From positions 1 to 36,008 of IMG/VR virus record IMGVR_UViG_3300028925_011923: DNA of 36,008 bases. One strand, written 5' to 3'. The position numbers were made by a program, and so were the translations under genes. The first letter of the stretch is position 1. Each line of letters opens with the position of its first letter. The notes below the pieces were generated by a model. It was not told the origin of the DNA and made no database searches. It saw nothing but the letters and a program-made list of their open reading frames with translations. Positions 16,688-25,863 of this stretch are shown piece by piece. The DNA is from a virus.

Positions 16688-16714
16688 TTGACAAACTGTG
16701 TTAATTCTTATAGA
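16688..16714 (+). promoter_or_regulatory. Candidate sigma70-type promoter before the primase
   Basis: TTGACA (16688-16693) is a perfect -35 hexamer, followed after 15 bases by TATAGA (16709-16714). Initiation would fall almost on ATG 16723, implying a leaderless or near-leaderless transcript. It could drive the primase and nuclease genes early. The short spacer is a weakness. Confidence 0.35.
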
Positions 16715-16722
16715 TTATCTAC

Positions 16723-17640
16723 ATGAATGATATATTACTGTCCATAGAAAGTGTTATTGGGTCATCTACGAAATCAACCAAAGACGAACGGTTGTTTATT
16801 TGCCCATTTTGTTATCACCACAAACCAAAATTATCCATAAACTTTGGAAGGCGAATAGGTTTTTGGAAGTGTTGGGTTTGTGATGAGAGCGGTAAGCGAT
16901 TTTCTACACTTTTATATCGTCTTGGATATTCTCGCAAAGAAATAAAAGATGTTCTTCAGGACCATGAAGATTTTTCTTATAAGAAAGAACATAAAGATGA
17001 GAATACTAGAAAACTTTCCCTACCTAGAGAATACAAACCCCTTTGGCAACCAAGTGGGGGTTTTGAATATCCTAATGCTATTAAATTTCTTAAAGATCGT
17101 GGTTTAACCAAATATGATATCTATCGTCACCAGATCGGATATTGTGAGGATGGGTTATACAAATCACGAATTATCATTCCTTCATATGATAATGAAATGA
17201 AGTTAAATTACTTCGTTTCCAGATGTTATTATAACTCCACGACTAAATACAAAAACCCCCCAGCATCTAGAAACAATATTATATTTGAAAATTTAATTAA
17301 TTGGAAGATGCCTGTGGTTTTAGTTGAGGGAATGTTTGATGCAATTAGTGTGAGAAGGAATTGTATTCCACTGTTGGGTAAGATTATGTCTGATAAATTG
17401 AAACAGACTTTAATCAAAACCAAGCCACCTGAAGTTTATGTAATGTTAGATAGAGATGCTCAAAAAGAAGCTATGAAAATTGAGCAGTATTTGAAATCTT
17501 TTTATATAAACGTTAAATTAGTTATACCAACAGATAAAGATCCTAGTGATTTGGGTTTTGAAAAATCATGGGAAGTTATTGGTGGCGCAATTAAAAGTAC
17601 CTTTGTGGATCTCGTTGGTACACGGTTCAACACTGCATAA
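16723..17640 (+). CDS. 61: DNA primase, DnaG-type (gp61-like)
   Basis: The N-terminus has a zinc-binding motif Cys27-x2-Cys30 ... Cys50-x2-Cys53 (FICPFCYHHKP; FWKCWVCDESG), as in primases that read template trinucleotides. A Toprim domain follows: Glu202 in VVLVEGMFDAISV, Asp243-x-Asp245 in VMLDRDA, and a DKDPSDLG segment that completes the metal site. The protein is 305 residues, a little shorter than T4 gp61 (342), with no helicase domain. It would make RNA primers for lagging-strand synthesis with the phage helicase. No Shine-Dalgarno sequence is visible before the ATG; a TTGACA promoter-like site lies just upstream. Confidence 0.88.
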   Translation: MNDILLSIESVIGSSTKSTKDERLFICPFCYHHKPKLSINFGRRIGFWKCWVCDESGKRFSTLLYRLGYSRKEIKDVLQDHEDFSYKKEHKDENTRKLSLPREYKPLWQPSGGFEYPNAIKFLKDRGLTKYDIYRHQIGYCEDGLYKSRIIIPSYDNEMKLNYFVSRCYYNSTTKYKNPPASRNNIIFENLINWKMPVVLVEGMFDAISVRRNCIPLLGKIMSDKLKQTLIKTKPPEVYVMLDRDAQKEAMKIEQYLKSFYINVKLVIPTDKDPSDLGFEKSWEVIGGAIKSTFVDLVGTRFNTA

Positions 17641-17654
17641 TATAGTATAATATA
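17637..17654 (+). promoter_or_regulatory. AT-rich repeat at the gp47-gp46 start
   Basis: ATAATATA occurs twice (17637-17644 and 17647-17654) across the end of the primase gene and the start of the nuclease gene. It includes a TATAAT hexamer (17646-17651) but no convincing -35 element, and no Shine-Dalgarno sequence is present. Confidence 0.3.
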
Positions 17655-20600
17655 TGAAAATAATTGATGTTAACTTTGATAAGTTAAATAGAGTAGTACA
17701 TTTAGCAGATACTCATATTCGTCTTTTCCAAAGACACGACGAGTATAAAAAAGCTTTCAAAAAACTTTATAAACAATTAAAGAAAATAGACCTAGATCAC
17801 GGTGTTATTGTTGTTGCTGGAGATATTTTACATGCTAAATTAGACATGTCTCCTGAAATGATCGAACTAACCTCAGATTTTTTATCAAATCTTGCAACAA
17901 TCGCTCCTACATTGGTCATTGATGGAAACCACGATTTAAATCTGTCTAATCCCCACAGGATGAATAGTCTGTATCCGATTATCAAAAACATTGATCATCC
18001 AGACTTACATTATCTATCTGAAAGTGACATCTATAGAGTAGCCGATACTGAATTTGCTGTATTTTCAATTATAGATGCTTATGCTAGTCCTGAAAATTGG
18101 CCAAGTGCAGATGACATGACGGCTAAAACAAAGATAGCTTTATATCACGGTCCTGTTTATGGAGCAAAAACAGATACACGTTATATGATTAGTTCTCGTC
18201 ATGTTGAGGTTAGTAAATTTGATGGATTTGATATCGCTATGCTTGGTGATATTCACACACATCAAATTATGCAAAGAAGAAATAAATCACAAAATCAACC
18301 GACTGTTGTTTATTCTTCTAGTTTAATTCAACAGAATCATGGTGAAAAAATAGATGGCCACGGGTATGTTGTTTGGGAACTACCATCTTGTAAAATGGAA
18401 TTTCATGAATTAAAGAGTGATACTGGATACGCGACAATAGAAATAAAAAGTGAAGATTTAAATAAATTAGTTATACCCGACAATCTTCCTAAGAATCTTC
18501 GATTAAGAATATATGCTTCAAATATTGAAAATACTAAACTTAAGAAGATCATTGCTGTTATAAGAAAGAAATATAACTTACTAGACATCGCGATAAATCC
18601 AAGCAAACCCGATCCACAGTCGCAGTCAACACAATTAGAAAGATTTGACACCGGCAATCTCAGTGATGTTAATATTCAAAATTCCTTAATACGAGACTGG
18701 ATACTTTCCAATTACCCAATAATATCAGATGAAACTATTGAGTCGGTTGTGAAGATTAATAAACGAGTGAATGGTTTGATTAAGTATTCGGACCAATCTA
18801 GAAATATTCAATGGAAACCTCTTCGATTTACATTTTCAAATCTATTTTCTTTTGGTGAAAATAATACTATAGATTTTACAAACATGCTTGGAACTAATGG
18901 TATTTTTGCTCCAAATGCCAGTGGTAAAAGTTCTTCTATGGAGGCCCTTAGTTTTAATTTGTTTGACAAAACTCCACGAGCATTTCGTGGTGATCACATT
19001 ATGAATATTAGGAAGAAAAAATTTGAATGTGAATTATCTTTTGATGTAAATGGTGAGGTTTATGTAATCAGACGCGTCGGAAAGAAAAATAAGAAGGGAG
19101 CTGTTAAAGTTGATGTAGATTTTTGGAAAGAAAATGAGGATGGCACTACAACTATTTTAAATGGTGAAGATAGGTTTGGTACCAATGCTAATATTCGTTC
19201 TATTGTTGGCACATATGAAGATTTTATTTTAACAACATTATCTGGTCAAACTGGAAATTCATTGTTTATTGATAAGTCTAATTCAGAGAGAAAAGTTCTT
19301 CTCAACCAATTTATGGGGTTGAATATCTTTGAACAGTTAGAAAGAGTTGCTAATGAAGAAAGTAAAGAGCTTCAAGGAATTTTAAAGAAGTTTTCTAGGG
19401 AAGATTTTACAGAACAGTTAGTATCGTTACAGACTGATATAGAAAAACATAATATTGATTTATTAGAAACCCAAACCCAGATTGACGATTTTGATAGAGA
19501 AATGGATGGGTTACAACTTGAGACGGAAATTCTGTCATCTCAGAAAATTAAAGTGCCTGTTACAAACATGGACAAGGGAACGTTATTAAAATCCAAAAAA
19601 TCTTTTATAAAGAAAAAGGAACAAGTTGAAAAAAACATTGATGTGTTGCTTTCTGAATCTAATTTAATTAAAGATAAAATTGATTCTTTGGTATTTGAGT
19701 TAGATAAGATTGATATTGATGAATTGAAAGAGGTTTATGAAAAATATCAAGTTTGTGAAAAAGGATTAACAAGGTTAGAACAAGAATATAATGTATTAAC
19801 AACTTCTATTGATAGTAGACAAAACATAATTAATCAGATTTCAAAATTTAAACACAATCCAGATTGTGAAGTTTGTATTGAAAATAATAAATCAAAGTTA
19901 GAACAAATAAGTGAAATCAATGAAGAAATAAGTATGCTTTCAAACAAAACTTCTGTGTTGGCTGGTGATATAGAAGAACATAAAATTAAACTTTTAGAGT
20001 TTAAAGAGAATTATGATTTATATTTATCAGCCACTTCTATGATGAAAGCTTTGGATAATCATAATATAAAATATAGTTCTTCTAGAAATTCAATTGACAA
20101 ATATACAAACCAAACAATAGTTATAGAATCTGATATAAAGAAACATATAGAAAACATAAATAAGATTGATGAATATAAAGAATCGCTAATAAAGAATAAA
20201 AACATTGATGATGTCATTTTTAAATTAAAAAATTCACAAGTTGTAATTAAAAAGAATATCACAAAACTAACTGCTAATAAGATGGAGATACATTCCGATC
20301 TTAAGGTTAAAGAAAATGGTCGTTCTTCTATTATGGAACAGTTAGAAGAGATGACTAAGATTGAGAGGGAATTTGAAGCATATCGTTATTATATGGAAGC
20401 TATCAATAAAGATGGATTGCCGTACAAATTGATTTCAAAAACCATACCAAATATTGAGGCTGAAATTAATGCTATCCTTTCACAAATTGTTACATTTTCT
20501 ATTGCTTTGGATGTTGATGGTAAGAATTTCGGCGGCAGAATTGTTTATGATCACGAAAGATCTTGGCCACTTGAAAACTCATCTGGTATGGAACGGTTCA

Positions 20601-20857
20601 TTAGTAGTCTTGCAATTCGTGTTGCTCTGTTAAAAGCTTCCAACTTGCCCAAGTCAAACTTCCTTATTATTGATGAAGGAATGGGCACCCTTGATACAGA
20701 ATTTTTACACGGAATGCAATTAATGTTTGATTTGCTAAAAACTCAATTCGATTTCGTTGTTGTTATCAGTCATTTGGATAATATTCGTGATATGGTAGAT
20801 AATATTTTAGAAATTAGAAGTACTAATGGTTATAGTCACATCAATATACTAAGTTAA
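17654..20857 (+). CDS. Fused Mre11/Rad50-type nuclease-ATPase (gp47-gp46, SbcD-SbcC)
   Basis: One 1,067-residue chain holds both subunits that are separate in T4 and bacteria. The N-terminal ~300 residues are the metallophosphoesterase nuclease: Asp19-x-His21, Asp57 in GDILH, Asn92-His93 in GNHD, His165, and His201-x-His203 in GDIHTHQ. The SMC-like ATPase begins at ~395 (FTFSNLFSFGENNTIDF). Its Walker A is at 416-426 (GIFAPNASGKS, Lys425) with Ala419 where Gly is usual. Long coiled-coil arms flank a zinc hook, Cys738-x2-Cys741. The signature SSGMERF, Walker B Asp1007-Glu1008 and D-loop GTLD follow. It resects DNA ends for recombination-dependent replication. There is no ribosome site; the start lies in an AT-rich ATAATATA repeat. 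Confidence 0.92.
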   Translation: MKIIDVNFDKLNRVVHLADTHIRLFQRHDEYKKAFKKLYKQLKKIDLDHGVIVVAGDILHAKLDMSPEMIELTSDFLSNLATIAPTLVIDGNHDLNLSNPHRMNSLYPIIKNIDHPDLHYLSESDIYRVADTEFAVFSIIDAYASPENWPSADDMTAKTKIALYHGPVYGAKTDTRYMISSRHVEVSKFDGFDIAMLGDIHTHQIMQRRNKSQNQPTVVYSSSLIQQNHGEKIDGHGYVVWELPSCKMEFHELKSDTGYATIEIKSEDLNKLVIPDNLPKNLRLRIYASNIENTKLKKIIAVIRKKYNLLDIAINPSKPDPQSQSTQLERFDTGNLSDVNIQNSLIRDWILSNYPIISDETIESVVKINKRVNGLIKYSDQSRNIQWKPLRFTFSNLFSFGENNTIDFTNMLGTNGIFAPNASGKSSSMEALSFNLFDKTPRAFRGDHIMNIRKKKFECELSFDVNGEVYVIRRVGKKNKKGAVKVDVDFWKENEDGTTTILNGEDRFGTNANIRSIVGTYEDFILTTLSGQTGNSLFIDKSNSERKVLLNQFMGLNIFEQLERVANEESKELQGILKKFSREDFTEQLVSLQTDIEKHNIDLLETQTQIDDFDREMDGLQLETEILSSQKIKVPVTNMDKGTLLKSKKSFIKKKEQVEKNIDVLLSESNLIKDKIDSLVFELDKIDIDELKEVYEKYQVCEKGLTRLEQEYNVLTTSIDSRQNIINQISKFKHNPDCEVCIENNKSKLEQISEINEEISMLSNKTSVLAGDIEEHKIKLLEFKENYDLYLSATSMMKALDNHNIKYSSSRNSIDKYTNQTIVIESDIKKHIENINKIDEYKESLIKNKNIDDVIFKLKNSQVVIKKNITKLTANKMEIHSDLKVKENGRSSIMEQLEEMTKIEREFEAYRYYMEAINKDGLPYKLISKTIPNIEAEINAILSQIVTFSIALDVDGKNFGGRIVYDHERSWPLENSSGMERFISSLAIRVALLKASNLPKSNFLIIDEGMGTLDTEFLHGMQLMFDLLKTQFDFVVVISHLDNIRDMVDNILEIRSTNGYSHINILS

Positions 20858-20863
20858 TTTGAT

Positions 20864-20873
20864 ACTTATTTAG
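20864..20873 (+). promoter_or_regulatory. Candidate phage promoter motif (ACTTATTTAG)
   Basis: ACTTATTTAG sits in the 41-nt gap between the nuclease and the fibre gene, 25 nt before ATG 20899. It resembles the motifs at 8062 and 13113. A switch from early-type to late-type genes occurs here, which would suit a late promoter (inference). Confidence 0.38.
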
Positions 20874-20898
20874 TAGAGAACTTTTACATTTATAAATT

Positions 20899-23800
20899 AT
20901 GTCAAGAACGTCTACCAAACCTCGCGGCCAGGGCCTTTTTAGGACACCTGTTTTAATTGAAGATACTGCTTCTTATTCTAAATATTTTGAAGTATCTCAA
21001 TTAGACAATAGAATTTTTCATGCTGGTAAAAATGGATTCTTAATTCGCGGTACCCAGTTTTTAAAACCAAATAGTGAAATTTCAATAGAAATAGTAGATC
21101 GGCTTAATAATCCCGTTTTTGCTAGTGCTGTTGCTGGTTATGAAGAGGGAGGATCACGATTAATATCTGTTGAAATTTATGAAGGAACAGCTGATGGCCC
21201 AGCAAATCTTATAATTTTAGGAACCGCACAAACCTATGCTGATGGTCGCCCAATACCCTCAGACACGCGTGGGTGGCGAAATAGGCCAAATGTTCGTTGG
21301 GTCGTTCCGATTCAAATCGAAACGTCAAATCCAAATATTTCACCTTTACGATTAGCAAACAATCCTACTGCTGTTATTACTGAAAAAGATTATCTTACTA
21401 CTCGTATTGATAAGACAACAGTTACAAGTAGTTTATATACAGCATCTTTAGATTATGATTATGCTGTCAATCGGTCAGATGGGTATGCAATTTATATGTT
21501 AAATAATGCTGGCCAGCCGGCTACATTTTTTGATACAGTAAATGTCGATGGAATTTTTACAGGTTCGCTTTTTAGAAAGACAATAGAATCTGCATCTGCG
21601 GGGACAATAACTACCGTTTCGACGGGTGACAGTCAAGGCTATGTTACCGCAAGTGTTAGCATGTCTCTTGATAAGGTTTTAAATGAGACAACTGCTATTA
21701 CACAAACTCCAATTAAATTTGGAGATGATACCGATTATATTAACCCACTTTTAATGTCTGGATCGTTCCAACGAGTTATACAAATTGCTGATCTGGACGC
21801 GGGAGCAACTAAACATACAATTGAAGAATATACATCTAGTGTAGTGTTTGAGTATGTTTCTGAATCTTTGGTTAATACGACAAGTACATCTTCTGTTTTG
21901 AATTTCAGAATACCATTTGTACAAACTATTACGGGAGAAATTGCAAAGGTTAAGATTAGTTCAAAAGAATCAAATGCGGCTATTACTTCTTTTGTACCAT
22001 TTACAGAATTCGTCCCAGGCGAACGAAACTTAATTACATCTTCTTCTCTGTCAGGGACTCAGATAGGAAGTTTCCACCAAGCTGGGGTATTTACAGAAAG
22101 TCATATTTTAGATAGTAATTGGTTTTCTGCTTTGTTCAATAAAGCAGATGGAGATTTTAATCAAACTGAATATGAATCGGCTGGCACATCTCTTACATAT
22201 GGAAAGACCAGTATAACATCTTCTGAAAAGATTCTTGAAGGTGCTGAGGTCGATCATACCGCAAGTGTTGTTCCTTATTTCTTTGGAACAAAAACCGGAA
22301 TACAACTTTATAAGAATGTTGAATATACTTTAAAATACACAGCGGTTTATACACCAACATATGTTACTAGATCTGCTGGTATTGCTCAATCCGGTCCAGG
22401 CGTCAATGCTGTGGGACATGAGTACACAACTTCAGATATAGGTTCATTAAAAACATTCATAACTAGAACTGCAAACCACATTGATTCTGGAAGTTTTCTT
22501 GTCAATGATGCTGAACCAGTTCAAATCGGATCTGTTTCAAAACATGGTATGTGGGTTGATAATATTACAACCAGAGGACGCGACAAATCTTTATATGAAA
22601 GAGAAGTAAATTTTAAAATACCAGGCGATGGGGTAGCTTATTTAAGATTCAAAGCTGAAACTGGCTTTTGGAATTTCGGAAATATTGAAATTACACCTGC
22701 TGTTGAACGGGGATTTAATCCAGACGAAATTATTTTTGATGCAGAAAATAATACCCTACCAGCTACTACAAATGACTTTAAGATTCAATTTTTAAATTTT
22801 GAAGATATACCCATTGATTATCACCTCATTGGATCGTCCGTATTTGTTTCGGCTAGCAATTTACCATCAGATGGTGTAGATGGTGCTGCTGGAACATCTG
22901 CAGCATCACTTCAAGTCTCATCTAATTCACAAGTTTTTGCATTGGACGATTCAAGTGATACATCTTTATCACCAACAACTGTTACTATTACAGCTAAACA
23001 GCAGAATCAAGCAAGTAATTTAGTGGATGGGGATTTGTCGGTAAACAACAGTGCTGCAAAATCATCGTTTAATTATAGTGCTGGAAGTGGAACAGGAACG
23101 GGAACTGCTACTTGGACAGTAACACCTGACGGTCCCGATTCGGGCGATTTTCCAATAGTTGCTACTGTTACAAATGATGGTTTAAGTGATATTACAACAT
23201 TACATCGGATAGTTGGTGGAGCAGACGGTAGTGCTGCAAAAACTGTAGTTGTAACTGCAACTTCTCCAGTTTTTGTAAAATCACGGGCCGGGACAATAAC
23301 TCCTTCTTCAGTAACTATAACAGGTAATACTCAAAATACTACTACCAATGGAGTTTGGTCAAATTCTGGCGGTGCTATGACCGTAGTAAGCTCTGCTCAT
23401 GCAAATCCTTCAGTTACAGTTAGTAACTCACAATTCGTTGATGGAATGACTGTAACTTACACTCTTGCTGGTGCTGATGGTAGTGTTGCAGATACAGTAA
23501 CACTAAAACTATTAGATGCGGAAGAAGGTGGAGTTCAAGCAATTCTTTCAAATTCAGCCCATGTATTACAAGCCAATTCTATTGGAGCAGTTTCAAGTTA
23601 TGCGGGTAGTGGAACAACGATAAGAGTTTATGAAGGTGCAACTGAATTAACATTTGTAACCGGAACACCTGCGGCGGGTCAGTGGGCAGTAGCGGTAGGA
23701 AATACTGCAAATATAACAGAAGGTGGTGTAACAGATAGTGGAACGTATTGTACAATTGGTAATCACAGCAGTGCTGCAAACGGCACAGATGAATATGTAA

Positions 23801-25860
23801 TTACTTATACCATTAGTGGTAAAACTGCAAATGGAACTAGTTTTACCACATTTACACAAACCCAATCATTATCTAAATCAAAAGCTGGAGGCAGTGCAAT
23901 CACTGCTATTCTCTCAAACGAGACACACACTTTCGAAGGTACTCCAGCTGGAGTAGTATCCGATTTCTCGAATAGTGGAACTACAATATCAGTTTTTGAA
24001 GGAAATACAATTCTGCCATATGATGGTACGGGTACAGCTAATTCAACATTTAAAACTACTGCAACTCAAACGAATATTGTTTCTGGGTCGGCGACTGACG
24101 ATGGTAATACAGTAACTCATGGAAACGTAATCTCAGTAACAGATGACAGTACTACATCAAAAATATCATTTCTCATACAGGGTACGGATAGTGAGGGAAC
24201 ATCTTTTTCAATAACAAAATTACAAACATTTAGTATAGCAAAAGCTGGTTCTACTGCAAAAACCGCAGTTGTAACTGCAAATTCTCTTGTTTTTGTAAAA
24301 GCAAAGGATGGAACCCTTTCTCCATCAACTATTACAATATCCGCTAATACTCAAAATACTACTACCAATGGAGCTTGGTCAACATCTGCTGGAACACTTA
24401 CAAGTATAGTGCATACCCACACGAATGCATCTGCCGTAGTAACTTCAAGTAATTTTGTAGATGGTATGGTTGTTACATATACCCTTGCGGGTGCTGATGG
24501 AAGCGTAGCTGACGCAGTAACACTAAAACAATTAGATGAAGGAAGTGGAACAGTACAAGCAATTCTTTCAAATTCAGCCCATGTAATGCCAGCATCTTCC
24601 ACAGGGGCAGTTTCAAGTTATGTTGGAAGTGGAACTACAATAAGAGTTTATGAAGGTGCAACTGAATTAACATTCCAGAAGGACGCTAGTTTTACAGACG
24701 CTACCTGTGATTATAACAATGATCCAACTATTACACATAATGCAAATGCTAAGATAGTTGCTGGACTGTCGGTATCTGGTACCGGAATCCCAGCCGGAGC
24801 AACTATAGCAAGTATAACAGATTCAACTCATTTTGAATTAAGTGCGTCTACCACAGGTGGAGCAGTTACAAATGGTACCCTTACATTTGCAGGCGTACCT
24901 AAGATTGCATTGGGCATAGGAACCAATAGTGGAGCTGCTTCGGCTGATTATTTGGTCCCCACTGTCGGAGCGAACGATAAAGGATTTTATGCTGATGGGG
25001 CTGGTAATTTTAGAGTTGGTAATGCTACAAATTACATTGCATTTACTGCAGCCACAGGAGTTATAAATCTCAACGGGACATTAACAGGACTTTCAGGCGC
25101 GTCGATTTCCGTGGCCTCGGCCGCCTACGCCTCAATGACCATCACCGGCGGAACCGCGTCCACCACAAAGACCTCCGGAGCACTTATAGTTACGGGGGGA
25201 GTGGGTGCCTCCGGGGACGTTCACGCTGATGATATAAAAGCTCATTCTGATCTTACAGTCTCCGGCACCTCGACACTGACCGGCAACGTCATGATGGCCT
25301 GCACCGCGGCGCTTGGTCGGCTCACGGTGAAGCAAGCGGCTACCAACTACTACGGTATCGTCATAGAGGAATCTGCCAGTGATGCTTGGATTCGTATAGG
25401 TCACAACGGGACGCGAGGCTCAATACACACCTCCTATAACTCTTCCCACACGACAGCCACCCCACTCACACTTGGATCAACCAATTATATTGACACTCAG
25501 TTGGTGTTACAGATTGACGGTGATGTGCTATTTAGTGATGATGTATTGGCTGATGATTTTATTGCTTCTTCTGACATTCGATTAAAGAATGTGACTGGTG
25601 GAGTAACCAATGCACTTTCCACGGTCAATAAACTAAATGCTATTAGATACACTTGGAAAACTCCAAATAAAGATAAAGATATTAAGGAACATATCGGATT
25701 TTCTGCTCAAGATGTTCTTGAGTTGGTACCCGAAGCGGTTTATGGAAGTGAAGAAACAGAGTATGGAATTTCATATAGTAAATTGGTTCCTGTACTGGTC
25801 GAAGCTATTAAGGAATTGACCGCAGAAGTAGAAGCCCTAAAGAAGAAGATGGGGGAGTAA
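20899..25860 (+). CDS. Tail fibre with Ig-like repeats and C-terminal S74 chaperone
   Basis: A 1,653-residue fibre. The N-terminal ~650 residues (GKNGFLIRGTQFL; SRLISVEIYEG; RWVVPIQI) probably attach it to the virion. Residues ~660-1260 are Ig-like repeats, including a duplicated unit (775-919 and 1115-1259) and a third diverged half-unit near 1000. A VSGTGIPAGATIASITDSTHFELS module follows, then a collagen-like and TGGVGASGDVHADDI fibre shaft from ~1400 encoded by GC-rich DNA. The last ~100 residues are an intramolecular S74 chaperone: SDIRLK with Ser1558 and Lys1563 spaced as in the known catalytic dyad, IGFSAQDV, VPEAV, and a C-terminal coiled coil (EAIKELTAEVEALKKK). It should trimerise and cleave itself off. 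No ribosome site is seen. Confidence 0.88.
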   Translation: MSRTSTKPRGQGLFRTPVLIEDTASYSKYFEVSQLDNRIFHAGKNGFLIRGTQFLKPNSEISIEIVDRLNNPVFASAVAGYEEGGSRLISVEIYEGTADGPANLIILGTAQTYADGRPIPSDTRGWRNRPNVRWVVPIQIETSNPNISPLRLANNPTAVITEKDYLTTRIDKTTVTSSLYTASLDYDYAVNRSDGYAIYMLNNAGQPATFFDTVNVDGIFTGSLFRKTIESASAGTITTVSTGDSQGYVTASVSMSLDKVLNETTAITQTPIKFGDDTDYINPLLMSGSFQRVIQIADLDAGATKHTIEEYTSSVVFEYVSESLVNTTSTSSVLNFRIPFVQTITGEIAKVKISSKESNAAITSFVPFTEFVPGERNLITSSSLSGTQIGSFHQAGVFTESHILDSNWFSALFNKADGDFNQTEYESAGTSLTYGKTSITSSEKILEGAEVDHTASVVPYFFGTKTGIQLYKNVEYTLKYTAVYTPTYVTRSAGIAQSGPGVNAVGHEYTTSDIGSLKTFITRTANHIDSGSFLVNDAEPVQIGSVSKHGMWVDNITTRGRDKSLYEREVNFKIPGDGVAYLRFKAETGFWNFGNIEITPAVERGFNPDEIIFDAENNTLPATTNDFKIQFLNFEDIPIDYHLIGSSVFVSASNLPSDGVDGAAGTSAASLQVSSNSQVFALDDSSDTSLSPTTVTITAKQQNQASNLVDGDLSVNNSAAKSSFNYSAGSGTGTGTATWTVTPDGPDSGDFPIVATVTNDGLSDITTLHRIVGGADGSAAKTVVVTATSPVFVKSRAGTITPSSVTITGNTQNTTTNGVWSNSGGAMTVVSSAHANPSVTVSNSQFVDGMTVTYTLAGADGSVADTVTLKLLDAEEGGVQAILSNSAHVLQANSIGAVSSYAGSGTTIRVYEGATELTFVTGTPAAGQWAVAVGNTANITEGGVTDSGTYCTIGNHSSAANGTDEYVITYTISGKTANGTSFTTFTQTQSLSKSKAGGSAITAILSNETHTFEGTPAGVVSDFSNSGTTISVFEGNTILPYDGTGTANSTFKTTATQTNIVSGSATDDGNTVTHGNVISVTDDSTTSKISFLIQGTDSEGTSFSITKLQTFSIAKAGSTAKTAVVTANSLVFVKAKDGTLSPSTITISANTQNTTTNGAWSTSAGTLTSIVHTHTNASAVVTSSNFVDGMVVTYTLAGADGSVADAVTLKQLDEGSGTVQAILSNSAHVMPASSTGAVSSYVGSGTTIRVYEGATELTFQKDASFTDATCDYNNDPTITHNANAKIVAGLSVSGTGIPAGATIASITDSTHFELSASTTGGAVTNGTLTFAGVPKIALGIGTNSGAASADYLVPTVGANDKGFYADGAGNFRVGNATNYIAFTAATGVINLNGTLTGLSGASISVASAAYASMTITGGTASTTKTSGALIVTGGVGASGDVHADDIKAHSDLTVSGTSTLTGNVMMACTAALGRLTVKQAATNYYGIVIEESASDAWIRIGHNGTRGSIHTSYNSSHTTATPLTLGSTNYIDTQLVLQIDGDVLFSDDVLADDFIASSDIRLKNVTGGVTNALSTVNKLNAIRYTWKTPNKDKDIKEHIGFSAQDVLELVPEAVYGSEETEYGISYSKLVPVLVEAIKELTAEVEALKKKMGE
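23221..23655 (+). repeat. Fibre duplication, copy 1
   Basis: Aligns without gaps to 24241-24675 at a constant offset of 1,020 bp (340 codons). Long identical stretches occur near 23327-23353 and 23537-23564. It encodes an Ig-like unit (VVVTATSPVFVK to YEGATELTF). Confidence 0.85.
24241..24675 (+). repeat. Fibre duplication, copy 2
   Basis: Second copy of the 435-bp unit at 23221-23655. Nucleotide identity is high enough in places (NTQNTTTNG, AILSNSAHV and GTTIRVYEGATELTF segments) to suggest a recent duplication or gene conversion. Confidence 0.85.
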
Positions 25861-25863
25861 TAG

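Noticed and set aside
20891-20897. TATAAAT as a T4-type late promoter for the fibre gene
   Set aside because: It touches the ATG at 20899, so transcription would begin inside the gene; the ACTTATTTAG upstream is better placed.
23221-24675. Diversity-generating retroelement in the fibre repeats
   Set aside because: No reverse transcriptase, accessory gene or template repeat is present, and differences between copies are not biased to adenine positions by eye.
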